64,000 nt of DNA, from assembly GCF_900172315.1 (NCBI RefSeq), contig NZ_FWFV01000002.1:124001-188000 (forward strand), given 5' to 3'. A model generated the notes under the pieces. It was not told the DNA's origin. It saw only the letters and a list, made by a program, of their open reading frames with translations, and did not search any database. Of this stretch, positions 8,392 to 16,802 are shown piece after piece (position 1 is the first letter of the stretch; each line of letters starts with the position of its first letter). Position numbers and translations under genes: made by a program. This stretch comes from Palleronia marisminoris. GTDB lineage: Bacteria > Pseudomonadota > Alphaproteobacteria > Rhodobacterales > Rhodobacteraceae.

Positions 8392-8802
8392 ATGGCCGCA
8401 GAGCTGCCCCGCTACTACTTCCGTACCCGCGAGAACGGGGCGATCGTGTTCCGCATCGAGCAGGAAACACGGACGCGCCGGATCGACATGGAGCAGATCG
8501 CGGTGGTCAACATCCGCAACGGCGAGGTGAAGCCGCATGGCGACCGGACGTTGAGCGCCGATGACATCGACGCCATCGACGGCTGGATGGCCGAGCGGCG
8601 GCGCGTGTTGGCCGAGCGAATGGTGGACGACATCCGCCGCACCGTCGACCATCTGAACCAGGTCGCACACTGGATCCAGTCGAAGGCAGAGGATCACGAG
8701 ATCGATGCCGTGACGGACGACCTGCTGCTGTCGATGCACGATCTGCGCAGCGTTCTGGTGCGAAAGCGGGCCGAGCGGGTGCAGACGACGCGCGAGAGTT
8801 AA
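8392..8802 (+). CDS. Conserved hypothetical protein
   Basis: A 136-residue soluble protein I do not recognise. It begins MAAELPRYYFRTRENGAI and is rich in charged helices; the C-terminal half (residues 65-135) is almost entirely predicted helix, with VDDIRRTVDHLNQVAHWIQ. No signal peptide, membrane segment or Cys cluster. The start at 8392 has a GAGAGG ribosome site; an in-frame ATG at 8329 would lie close to the divergent regulator start. It converges on the DUF4198 gene with a 4-base overlap of ends. Confidence 0.6.
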   Translation: MAAELPRYYFRTRENGAIVFRIEQETRTRRIDMEQIAVVNIRNGEVKPHGDRTLSADDIDAIDGWMAERRRVLAERMVDDIRRTVDHLNQVAHWIQSKAEDHEIDAVTDDLLLSMHDLRSVLVRKRAERVQTTRES

Positions 8803-9617
8803 TCGGCGGCCGGGACGGCGAAGGTCAGGCTGGCCCAGAGCGTCTCCCACATGGGGTCGAACTCGGGGTCGAGCGTGTCCGCGGGTTGCCGGAACACGAC
8901 CGCGTTGAGAAGGTAGGTGCGCCCAGCCTCGACCGGCACGGTGGCGCGTCCGTCGGCATCGGTGCGCACCGTTTCAATGCGGACATCGTCTGGCCCGGTC
9001 TTCGAGAAGACCTCGACCTGCGCGTCGGCGCGAGGCGCCGCGCCGTAATAGAGCTGGACATCGAGCCCGTCGGACAGGTCGCCGGTATAGGGGTTCTCGC
9101 GCGCGACGATCTCTGTTGGCAGGCCGAAGGCGCGGTCCTCTCCGCGCCCCTCGCCGACCGCGACGAGCGACTTGCCGTAGCGCGAGTAAACCTCGCGCAC
9201 GTCCTCCTGCGGGTAGCCCTGTTCGGAATGGGTCTCGAGCACCCCCTCGCCCGCCTTGTGCGCGACGAAACCGGCGAACTCGCCCCAGCTGTCCCAGGTC
9301 AGCTGATAGTCCCGGGTGACGTGGATGATCTTGAGAAGACCCGTCGTGTCGATCTCGGTCTGCAACGCCGGTCGGTCCCCGATGCGCCCCGCAGCCGGGC
9401 GCGGCTCTTCGTCCCCGATGGCCAGGTCGAAGCGCCGGAAGTTCGCGGGGATATAGGCGTAGGAGGATCCCCCGAAATCCTCTCCCACCATCAGGGCAGC
9501 CGAGAGTTGGCCTTCGGGCACAATCGTGTAGTCCTGAACCTCGAGCCAGAATTCGTGGGCGTTCGCCGACAGGGTCAGCATGCTCAGAACCGCCGTCGCG
9601 GCAGACAGGAGTCTCAT
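8799..9617 (-). CDS. DUF4198-family periplasmic protein
   Basis: A 272-residue exported protein. The signal peptide ends at ANA-H (about residue 20), and the mature protein starts HEFWLEVQDYTIVPEGQ, the typical opening of DUF4198 proteins, which are associated with nickel/cobalt or other metal uptake. A second beta domain with RTDADGRATVPVEAGRTYLL at the end resembles an Ig-like or carboxypeptidase-regulatory fold. The start at 9617 is only 2 bases from the start of the divergent HupE/UreJ gene and lacks a clear ribosome site, so a longer form starting up to 9689 cannot be excluded. Functional link to the HupE-like gene is inferred. Confidence 0.75.
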   Translation of the reverse strand: MRLLSAATAVLSMLTLSANAHEFWLEVQDYTIVPEGQLSAALMVGEDFGGSSYAYIPANFRRFDLAIGDEEPRPAAGRIGDRPALQTEIDTTGLLKIIHVTRDYQLTWDSWGEFAGFVAHKAGEGVLETHSEQGYPQEDVREVYSRYGKSLVAVGEGRGEDRAFGLPTEIVARENPYTGDLSDGLDVQLYYGAAPRADAQVEVFSKTGPDDVRIETVRTDADGRATVPVEAGRTYLLNAVVFRQPADTLDPEFDPMWETLWASLTFAVPAAD

Positions 9618-9619
9618 CG

Positions 9620-10957
9620 ATGACAACCACACCAGGGAAACAGGCAGCGAAGGTGGGCCGCTGGGCCCTTCTGTCAAGGATCGCCGCATTGCTTACGATC
9701 TTGGCAGCGCCCGTCGTCGCGCACGAAGTGCAGCCATCGGTCATGAACCTGACGCTTCAGGGGAACTCCGCCCAGGTCGAGGTCGAGGCAACGCTCGAAC
9801 CGATGATCGCCGGTGTGGACCTGGACGGGCTGTCCGACACCAACAACTCGGATCGATCGGACGAAACCGACCGGCTGCGCGCCCTGCCCCCCGAGGAACT
9901 GGCCGCTGCGTTCCGCGAGAACTGGTCCGACATGCAGCAGCGGCTGCAACTGCGCGTCGATGGCGAACCGGTTCCACTGGAGCTTCAGGATGTCTCGGTG
10001 CCGCCGGTCGGCAATCCCGCCCTGCCCCGGGTCTCGACCTTCAGCGCCACGGCCGAATTGCCGCCGGAGGGCGGGCCGGTGACCGTCGCGTGGGACCCTT
10101 CGCTGGGTGCGGTGGCGATCCGGCAACTGGGACAAGGGAACGAAGGCTACACCGCCTACCTGACCTCGGGCGGCGAGACCGATCCGATCCCCCGTACCGG
10201 CGCCAGTACGCAGGGTTTCGGTGCGGCATTCCTGAGCTATATCCCCGTGGGCTTCGAGCATATCGTGCCGCTGGGCCTCGACCACATCCTGTTCGTGCTG
10301 GGGCTTTTCTTTCTTGCCGCGCAGCTCCGCCCGCTTCTGTGGCAGGTCACTGCGTTCACACTTGCGCATACGGTGACCCTGGCGCTTGCGGCGCTGGGGA
10401 TCGTGCAAGTTCCCGCCGCGGTGGTCGAGCCGCTGATCGCTGCCTCGATCGTCTATGTCGGGGTCGAGAACGTCCTGGCTCGCGGTCTGTCGCCCTGGCG
10501 GCCGGTGGTGATCGTGCTCTTCGGCCTGCTGCACGGTCTGGGTTTCGCCAGCGTGCTGTCGGAATACGGGCTCGGCGCGCAGAACTTCGTGGCCAAGCTG
10601 ATCGGCTTCAACATCGGGGTCGAAATCGGACAGCTTGCCGTGATTGCCGCCGCGTTCCTGATCGTCGCCGCGGCGCTTCGGCACGATCGGGCCAGCGAGC
10701 GCAATCGTCCGCTGGCCTACGGCTATATGGTACTCTCCTTCGTGGCCGCACCGGCCCTTCTGGCGGTCCTGTCGACGATGCTGCCGATCGGTGCGCTGAT
10801 GCCGCTGATCGCGACGGCGGCGGTCCTGTTCGGCTTCACCGCGGCTGCCCTCGTCTCGGATGGGGCCGACAGCTACCGCCAGAACGTGGCGAACCCCGCT
10901 TCGATCCTGATCGCACTGACCGGCGCCTACTGGTTCGTCGAACGCGTTTTCCTGTGA
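9620..10957 (+). CDS. HupE/UreJ-family membrane protein
   Basis: A 445-residue protein with a signal peptide (to about residue 34, VVA-H), a periplasmic domain of about 190 residues and then seven hydrophobic segments. The membrane part has the HupE/UreJ_2 signatures GFEHIVPLGLDHILFVLGL and TLAHTVTLALAALG plus HGLGFAS, whose His residues are thought to bind nickel or cobalt. A role as metal permease is known for relatives; the metal here is not shown. AGGAG lies 8 bases before the ATG, inside the opposite gene's first codons. The partner is probably the divergent DUF4198 protein. Confidence 0.8.
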   Translation: MTTTPGKQAAKVGRWALLSRIAALLTILAAPVVAHEVQPSVMNLTLQGNSAQVEVEATLEPMIAGVDLDGLSDTNNSDRSDETDRLRALPPEELAAAFRENWSDMQQRLQLRVDGEPVPLELQDVSVPPVGNPALPRVSTFSATAELPPEGGPVTVAWDPSLGAVAIRQLGQGNEGYTAYLTSGGETDPIPRTGASTQGFGAAFLSYIPVGFEHIVPLGLDHILFVLGLFFLAAQLRPLLWQVTAFTLAHTVTLALAALGIVQVPAAVVEPLIAASIVYVGVENVLARGLSPWRPVVIVLFGLLHGLGFASVLSEYGLGAQNFVAKLIGFNIGVEIGQLAVIAAAFLIVAAALRHDRASERNRPLAYGYMVLSFVAAPALLAVLSTMLPIGALMPLIATAAVLFGFTAAALVSDGADSYRQNVANPASILIALTGAYWFVERVFL

Positions 10958-11276
10958 TAGCGCATCGGCATGATATCGCGGAGCGCCGTAGGTCGGGTGC
11001 GACGTGCCATTTATTTCTCGCGTTTGGAGGGGCTCCCTTCCGACGTTGCCTGTCCGATTCGCGGGAAAGTTGGTCCGGCCGTTCGCCGCGGTCGAAGTGG
11101 ACGCCGTGCCAGTATAGGCACCCTTTGCGCGGCGGTAAAAACGAACTGCGGGGGGTTGCTGACTCCGATCGTCGACCGTCACAATGATTTTGCAGCGCAG
11201 CATATCAACCTGAAACTCCTCCGTCAGCCGGAGCTTGGCCCTTGCCGCAGGCCGGAACACGGACAATTTAGGAACC
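10958..11276. other. Gene-free gap between hupE-like gene and gpsA
   Basis: 319 bases without a convincing gene. A 109-codon reading frame at 10970-11299 has an Arg/Cys-rich, non-family-like translation and runs into gpsA. The second half is AT-richer than the surroundings and probably holds the promoter of the glucosylglycerol operon. A small stem CTCCG/CGGAG lies near 11218-11232. No riboswitch or tRNA pattern was seen. Confidence 0.6.
11156..11185 (+). promoter_or_regulatory. Weak candidate promoter for the gpsA-HAD-ggpS operon
   Basis: TTGCTG (11156-11161) and CACAAT (11180-11185) are separated by 18 bases, a partial match to a sigma-70 promoter (four of six in the -10). It would give a leader of about 85 bases before the gpsA-like gene. 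Other promoters in the gap are equally possible. Confidence 0.25.
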
Positions 11277-12392
11277 ATGAGTGTAAGCAAGACAGTTGAA
11301 CGCGCTTCCGCCGCCCTGGCCGAACCATATCGCCGCATCGCCGTGATCGGCACTGGCAGCTGGGGCACCGCTCTCGCCTCGGTCGCCCGTCGCGCCGGGC
11401 GCGAGGTGATCATGTGGGGTCGCGACGCCGAGACGGTGCGCGCCATCCACGAGCGGGCAGAAAACCCGAAATACCTGCCCGAGATGGCCCTGCCCCTGGG
11501 GATAGAGGCCACGACGGACATGGCCGAGGCGCTTAAGGGCGCAGAGGCGGTGCTGATCGTCACCCCCTCCGAGACGCTGCGCGACGTCTGCCGCCAGATG
11601 AAGCCGCACCTCGCGCCGCGCGTGCCGGTCGCGCTCTGCGCCAAGGGGATCGAGGCGAAGACCGGTCTCCTCCTCGGAGAGGTCGCGGCGTCCGAGCTGG
11701 GCGACAATCCGGTCGGCGCGCTCTCGGGGCCGACCTTCGCGAAGGAGACCGTGCTCGCGCATCCCACGGCTGCTACCGTCGCCTTCGACTTCTCCTACCA
11801 GGACCGGCTCGACCCGCGGAACGCTCCGGCGGCGCGCCTGGCAATCTCGATGAGCTCGGAGAGCTTCCGCCCCTACATCTCGGACGACCTCGTCGGGGTC
11901 GAGATCGGCGGCGCGGTCAAGAACGTCATCGCGATCGCCTGCGGGATGATGTCCGGCGCAGGCTTTGCCGAGAACACGCGCGCCGCCCTCATCACCCGCG
12001 GCATGGACGAGATGAAGACTCTGGCCGAGAACCTGGGCGGCCGTCGCGAGACCGTCACCGGCCTGTCCGGCGCGGGCGACCTGACGCTGACCTGCTCGTC
12101 CACCACCTCGCGGAACATGAGCCTCGGGATGCAGCTGGGACAGGGGCTGAAGCGGAGCGAGTGTTTCGACGGCCAGAAGGTCGTGGTCGAGGGCGAGGTC
12201 AACTCGGTCTCGGTCATCGACCTGGCGCGGCGCATCGGCGTGACGCTGCCGATCTGCGAGGCCGTCTACGCGATCCTGCACGAAGACGCCGACATCCCCC
12301 AGACCTTCCGCGATCTCTGGGCCCGCCCCATCGAGGCAGAGCCGAAAGGCATGCCCCTCCAGTTCAAGCACCCATTCGGAGAACCCGCATGA
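11277..12392 (+). CDS. gpsA: Glycerol-3-phosphate dehydrogenase [NAD(P)+]
   Basis: A 371-residue cytoplasmic enzyme that reduces dihydroxyacetone phosphate to sn-glycerol-3-phosphate. The Rossmann motif is GTGSWGTA near residue 25, the catalytic Lys region is VALCAKGIE, and GALSGPTFAKE and VGVEIGGAVKNVIAIACGM are family hallmarks. It is longer than most GpsA proteins, with about 20 extra N-terminal residues and an insert around YQDRLDPRNAPAARLAISM. It overlaps the HAD phosphatase gene by 4 bases, and ggpS follows. Because GgpS uses glycerol-3-phosphate, this copy is probably dedicated to osmolyte synthesis; a housekeeping copy elsewhere is expected but not visible. Confidence 0.9.
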   Translation: MSVSKTVERASAALAEPYRRIAVIGTGSWGTALASVARRAGREVIMWGRDAETVRAIHERAENPKYLPEMALPLGIEATTDMAEALKGAEAVLIVTPSETLRDVCRQMKPHLAPRVPVALCAKGIEAKTGLLLGEVAASELGDNPVGALSGPTFAKETVLAHPTAATVAFDFSYQDRLDPRNAPAARLAISMSSESFRPYISDDLVGVEIGGAVKNVIAIACGMMSGAGFAENTRAALITRGMDEMKTLAENLGGRRETVTGLSGAGDLTLTCSSTTSRNMSLGMQLGQGLKRSECFDGQKVVVEGEVNSVSVIDLARRIGVTLPICEAVYAILHEDADIPQTFRDLWARPIEAEPKGMPLQFKHPFGEPA

Positions 12393-13177
12393 GCGAGACC
12401 CTCGACCGCGACATCGGCAGCTGCAAGTTCGTCCTGGCCACCGATCTCGACGGCACCTTCCTTGGCGGCTCGGAAGAGGACCGCAAGACTCTCTACGACT
12501 GGATCGAGGCCAACCGCGAGACGATCGGCCTGATCTTCGTGACCGGCCGCGACCCGGAGTTCATCGCCGCGCTCTGCGACGGCGGGGTACCGTGGCCGGA
12601 ATACGTGGTCGGCGACGTCGGCACGACCATCGCCAAGATCGGCAACGGTGCGCTTGAACCGATCCCGGCGCTCGAATCCGACATCGCCGAGGCGTGGGAC
12701 AATGCCGGCGATCGCGTCCGGAGCGCCCTCGACGGAAAGCCGGGCCTGACCCTGCAGCCGACCGAATTCCGCTATCGCGTCAGCTACGACATGGACCCCG
12801 ACATGTTCGATCGCTCGGCGATCGACGCCGTCGAAGAGATGGGGTTCGACTGGATCGCCTCGGACGGCAAGTATTTCGACGTGCTGCCGAAGGGGATTTC
12901 GAAGGGGCCGTCGCTCAAGAAGCTGGTCAGCCATCTCGGGGTTCCGCCCAATGCCGTGCTCGCCGCGGGCGACACCTTGAACGACCTCTCCATGCTGGAA
13001 TGCGGCCTGCCCGCGGTCGCCGTCGGCGGCTCCGAGGCGTCGCTCGTGGAACGGGTCCAGCCGCTACCCCATGTCTACATCGCCAAGGCGGTCGGTGCGG
13101 CAGGCATTCTTGAAGCCGTACAGGCGCTCGATCTGCACGAGACGCCCGGCGCCGACGCGTCCGACACCCAAGATTGA
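12389..13177 (+). CDS. HAD-family (sucrose-phosphatase-like) phosphatase, probable glucosylglycerol-phosphate phosphatase
   Basis: A 262-residue HAD-IIB/S6PP-type phosphatase. The nucleophile motif is LATDLDGTFLGG (about residues 15-26), motif II lies in FVTGRDPEF, the Lys in PKGISKGPSLKKL, and motif IV in AAGDTLNDLSML. The ATG overlaps the gpsA stop, and ggpS starts 10 bases after its stop. In some proteobacteria the phosphatase and the synthase are fused in one GgpPS protein; here they appear as adjacent genes. Dephosphorylation of glucosylglycerol-phosphate is therefore the best guess; sucrose- or mannosylglycerate-phosphate are alternatives. Confidence 0.8.
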   Translation: MSETLDRDIGSCKFVLATDLDGTFLGGSEEDRKTLYDWIEANRETIGLIFVTGRDPEFIAALCDGGVPWPEYVVGDVGTTIAKIGNGALEPIPALESDIAEAWDNAGDRVRSALDGKPGLTLQPTEFRYRVSYDMDPDMFDRSAIDAVEEMGFDWIASDGKYFDVLPKGISKGPSLKKLVSHLGVPPNAVLAAGDTLNDLSMLECGLPAVAVGGSEASLVERVQPLPHVYIAKAVGAAGILEAVQALDLHETPGADASDTQD

Positions 13178-13187
13178 GGAGGTCCCG

Positions 13188-14672
13188 ATGTCGTCCGATC
13201 TGGTTATCGTCTACCATCGCCAGCCTTACGAAGAGGTTGAGGAAAACGGCCAAATCGTCAGGAAGGAGAACAAGAGCCCCAACGGCATCGTGCCGACGCT
13301 GAAAAGCTTCTTCCGGCGCGTGGACAAGGGGGCCTGGGTCGCCTGGAAGCTGTCGGAGACGCCGAACGAACCCGATTTCGACCGCGTGATCGAGATCGAG
13401 GACAGCTACGGCACCTACTCCGTCAGCCGCCTTCCCCTGACCGAGGCCCAGGTCAAGTCGTTCTACCACGTCACCTCGAAAGAGGCCTTCTGGCCGATCC
13501 TGCACTCCTTCAAGGAGAAGTACGACTACGACCCTGTCGACTGGCCGACCTTCCGCGAGGTGAACTGGGCCTTCGCCGAAGCCGCCGCGAACGAGGCGGC
13601 CGAGGGCGCCGTGGTCTGGGTCCACGACTACAACCTGTGGCTCGTGCCCGGCTACCTGCGCAAGATGCGGCCCGACCTCAGGATCAGCTTCTTCCACCAC
13701 ACGCCCTTCCCTTCGGCCGACATGTTCAACGTGCTGCCGTGGCGGCGCGAGATCATGGAAAGCCTCTTGTCCTGCGACGTGGTCGGCTTCCACATTCCCC
13801 GCTACGCGGCGAACTTCGTCGGCGTGGCCGAGAGCCTCTTCTCGATCGAGACCGGACCGCGTGAGCCCGTGAACCCCGATTTCGTCAAGGAATACGTGGC
13901 ACTGTCCGACCGGAAGGTCGCCCAGTGGGTCGAAAACGAGGGGCGCCGCGTACAGGTGCTTGCCTCGCCTGTCGGCGTGGACGTGGACTACATCGAGGGC
14001 AAGGCCGGCACCGAGGACACGCTTGCACGCGCCCAGCAGATCCGCACCGAGATGGGCGACGGCGCGATGATCCTGTCGGTCGGACGTACCGATTACACGA
14101 AGGGCGGTGCCGACCAGCTGATGTCCTTCGAGCGTATCCTCGCCGAGAATCCGGACCTTCACGGCAAGGTCAGGCTGATGCACGTCTCGGTCAGCGCCAA
14201 CCGCAACATGGCGGTCTACGAGAGCATCCAATCCGAGATCGAAGAATTCGTCGGCCGCATCAACGGCCGGTTCGGCACCTTCGACTGGACGCCCGTGACG
14301 CTGATGAGCCGCGCGATCCCGTTCGACGAGCTCGTGGCCTATTACCGCGCCGCCGACGTTTGCTGGATCACGCCGCTTGCCGACGGGATGAACCTGGTTG
14401 CCAAGGAGTTCGCCGCCTGCCGCGCCGACCTGCGCGGGGCGCTGGTACTATCCGAATTCGCCGGTGCCGCGATCGAGATGGGCTCGGCCGTGCTGGCCAA
14501 TCCCTTCTCGCACAAGTCCATGGACAGGGCGCTCCTGCAGGCGCTGAACATGGGCGAGGAAGAGCAGGAGAATCGCATGCGCGACATGCGTGACACGATC
14601 CGTAAATACGACATCAGGGCCTGGGCCGAGGATCAGATGGCCGGATTCTCGGGCATCGATGCTGCGCCGTGA
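13188..14672 (+). CDS. ggpS: Glucosylglycerol-phosphate synthase
   Basis: A 494-residue GT20-family retaining glycosyltransferase. Compared with trehalose-6-phosphate synthase it has the GgpS-style opening LVIVYHRQPYEEVEENG and NKSPNGIVPTLKSFF. Shared catalytic blocks are VWVHDYNLWLVPGYLRK, FFHHTPFPS, GRTDYTKG and PLADGMNLVAKEF. The reaction joins ADP-glucose to glycerol-3-phosphate, making 2-O-glucosylglycerol phosphate, a compatible solute precursor. An AGGAGGT ribosome site sets the start at 13188. Upstream genes supply the acceptor (gpsA) and the phosphatase, so the operon is functionally complete except for ADP-glucose supply. OtsA-type activity is less likely given the N terminus. Confidence 0.87.
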   Translation: MSSDLVIVYHRQPYEEVEENGQIVRKENKSPNGIVPTLKSFFRRVDKGAWVAWKLSETPNEPDFDRVIEIEDSYGTYSVSRLPLTEAQVKSFYHVTSKEAFWPILHSFKEKYDYDPVDWPTFREVNWAFAEAAANEAAEGAVVWVHDYNLWLVPGYLRKMRPDLRISFFHHTPFPSADMFNVLPWRREIMESLLSCDVVGFHIPRYAANFVGVAESLFSIETGPREPVNPDFVKEYVALSDRKVAQWVENEGRRVQVLASPVGVDVDYIEGKAGTEDTLARAQQIRTEMGDGAMILSVGRTDYTKGGADQLMSFERILAENPDLHGKVRLMHVSVSANRNMAVYESIQSEIEEFVGRINGRFGTFDWTPVTLMSRAIPFDELVAYYRAADVCWITPLADGMNLVAKEFAACRADLRGALVLSEFAGAAIEMGSAVLANPFSHKSMDRALLQALNMGEEEQENRMRDMRDTIRKYDIRAWAEDQMAGFSGIDAAP

Positions 14673-14796
14673 CGCCAAAGTGTTCAAGAAAGTGTGGCGA
14701 CTTCTAACGGTCGTCGCGCTTTCACCAACCGGGAAGACGTTACCTTAAGAATTGCGTGGCCTACTCGGCTGAATCATTTCGCCGAGGACCCTCCGC

Positions 14797-16701
14797 ATGA
14801 CGTTCACTGTCACACGAAAACTCCAATCGATCATCGCGCTCGCAGCCGTCCTGCTGATCGCGCTGTTCCTAAGCGTCCTCGCCGATATGCGCAGGGACGC
14901 GATGCAGGTCTACAAAGAGCAGGTCGCAAGCTTGGTCGAGGCGGCCGTCGGCATCGCCGACGAGTATCAGCAGTTGGCAGCAGCGGGCGAGATGTCCGTC
15001 GCCGAAGCGCAAGCCCGCGCCAAGGCAGCCATCGGCGGCATCAGCTATGACGAGACGAACTACATCTTCGTTCTGGACACCAAGGGCGTGCTCATCGTCC
15101 ACGGGTATCCGTCCAAGATCGGCACGAGCCTCTATGACGCGCAGACCGAGGATGGCAGCTATTTCGGCCGTGAATTGCTGGCGGCCGGTCGCGCCGGTGG
15201 AGATTATGTTTCCTACGAATGGCCCAAGAGCGAAGGTGCGGAACCGACCATGAAGCTCAGCTATGCCAAGAGCGTGGCCGAATGGGGCTGGGTGGTCGGT
15301 ACCGGCACTTGGACGGACACCATCGGAGCGGCGATCCGCGACACGATCCTGAAGGCCGCGGCATTCCTTGCGCTGTTCCTCCTTCTTCTCGGCGCGGCGG
15401 GCTGGATGATTGCGCGCAGCATCACGAATCCTCTCGAGCGGCTCTCGTCGACCGTGCACGACATCCGCACGGGCAGCATCCACGATCCTGTCGCCCTTGC
15501 CGACCGACCCGACGAGATCGGCGCACTTGCCCGGAACGTCGACGGCCTTCGCCTGAGCCTGGTGGAAAAAGAGACTCTCGAAGCGGACCAGGAACGTCTG
15601 CGTCAGAAGAGCGAAGCCGAACGTATCGCTCGCGTCGAAGAAGACAGGCGTCTGGCAGAAGAACGGGCGAACGAGCAGACCAAGGCGGCACGTCGTGAAC
15701 TCGAGATGCAGCGCGCCGAAAAGGAGCGCCGCGAGTCCGAAGAAGCCGAGCGGGTGAAGCACGCCGACGAGCAGGCGCGCGTGGTGCGTGCTGTGGCCTC
15801 GGGTCTGCAGGATCTGGCAAGCGGCAAGTTCCACATCCGGATCGAGGAAGCCTTCCCACCCGCCTATGAGCGCCTGCGCACAGATTTCAACGACGCCGCG
15901 TCGACCCTGGCGGAACTCATCGAAAACGTCGGCGACACGACGGAATCGATGGACGGCAACATCGAGGAGATCTCCACCGCGGCAACTTCGCTGTCGCAAC
16001 GCACCGAGTCCACCGCCTCGACGCTCGAGACCACCGCGAAGGCGTTGGAACGATTGAGCATATCCGTCAACGAGGCCTCCGAAGGCGCAGGTCGCGCCGA
16101 CAGCCTCGTCAAATCCGCGAGCGATACCGCCCGCACCGGGCAGTCGGTCGTCGACCGCACCGTAGACGCGATCGGTGAAATCGCCGAATCCTCCGAAGAA
16201 ATCAGCAAGATCATCGACCTGATCGACGACATTTCTTTCCAGACGAACCTGCTGGCCCTGAACGCGGGGGTCGAGGCCGCCCGAGCCGGCGAGGCAGGAC
16301 GAGGCTTTGCCGTCGTCGCGTCCGAAGTGCGCGCCCTTGCCCAGCGCTCCACGGAAGCTGCGCGGAAGATCGACACCCTGATCTCGCAGTCCAGCCAGAA
16401 GGTCAGTTCGGTCGTCGGGATGGCATCCGAAGCAGGGTCGGCGCTGCAATCCATCGTCGCGTCGGTGGACGATCTGGCCGGCCAAGTCGGTCTGATCGCG
16501 ACCTCGTCCGCGGAACAGGCCAGCGAGTTGTCGGGGATCAATTCCTCCATGCGGCAACTCGAGAAAGCCACGCAGCAGAACGTCGCCATGTTCGAGGAGA
16601 CCGCTGCCGCGACCATGGCCTTGCGCAACGAGTCCCGTACCCTCTCGGATCTGGTCAGGCAGATCGACTCGAAGGACCAGCGCTCCACCCGGGCAGCCTG
16701 A
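14797..16701 (+). CDS. Methyl-accepting chemotaxis protein with Cache domain
   Basis: A 634-residue chemoreceptor. A transmembrane segment at about residues 10-30 is followed by a periplasmic single Cache domain ([20 protein letters not shown] and [11 protein letters not shown] are typical), a second membrane segment at about 187-208, a HAMP domain starting ITNPLERL, a long charged coiled coil (about 245-320) and the signalling domain. The hairpin tip is seen in [20 protein letters not shown]. It senses a small ligand outside and controls CheA. No che genes are nearby. The C terminus lacks a CheR pentapeptide. Confidence 0.93.
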   Translation: MTFTVTRKLQSIIALAAVLLIALFLSVLADMRRDAMQVYKEQVASLVEAAVGIADEYQQLAAAGEMSVAEAQARAKAAIGGISYDETNYIFVLDTKGVLIVHGYPSKIGTSLYDAQTEDGSYFGRELLAAGRAGGDYVSYEWPKSEGAEPTMKLSYAKSVAEWGWVVGTGTWTDTIGAAIRDTILKAAAFLALFLLLLGAAGWMIARSITNPLERLSSTVHDIRTGSIHDPVALADRPDEIGALARNVDGLRLSLVEKETLEADQERLRQKSEAERIARVEEDRRLAEERANEQTKAARRELEMQRAEKERRESEEAERVKHADEQARVVRAVASGLQDLASGKFHIRIEEAFPPAYERLRTDFNDAASTLAELIENVGDTTESMDGNIEEISTAATSLSQRTESTASTLETTAKALERLSISVNEASEGAGRADSLVKSASDTARTGQSVVDRTVDAIGEIAESSEEISKIIDLIDDISFQTNLLALNAGVEAARAGEAGRGFAVVASEVRALAQRSTEAARKIDTLISQSSQKVSSVVGMASEAGSALQSIVASVDDLAGQVGLIATSSAEQASELSGINSSMRQLEKATQQNVAMFEETAAATMALRNESRTLSDLVRQIDSKDQRSTRAA

Positions 16702-16727
16702 TCGAGCAGCCAATCCACCCGATACCC

Positions 16728-16781
16728 AGCCGCTGGCGGCTCGACACCTGGGAAGCATACGCTACCTGACCGCCAGCGGCT
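16728..16781. repeat. 12-base inverted repeat upstream of gnd
   Basis: AGCCGCTGGCGG at 16728-16739 is perfectly complementary to CCGCCAGCGGCT at 16770-16781, with a 30-base loop. It fills the gap between the chemoreceptor stop and the gnd start. It could be a terminator for the chemoreceptor or a structure near the gnd ribosome site; there is no T-tract. Confidence 0.6.
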
Positions 16782-16802
16782 AACCCGATGAGCGGAGACG
16801 GT

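Noticed and set aside
10970-11299. Possible small gene in the gap before gpsA
   Set aside because: Arg-rich translation, no ribosome site, runs into the gpsA start in another frame.
9674-11767. 697-codon open frame antisense to the HupE-like and gpsA genes
   Set aside because: It crosses two unrelated genes and the gap between them; low-complexity translation.
13188-14672. Trehalose-6-phosphate synthase (OtsA) call for the GT20 gene
   Set aside because: The N-terminal and SPNGI region match GgpS, and gpsA plus a phosphatase in the operon fit glucosylglycerol better; OtsA remains a lower-probability alternative.
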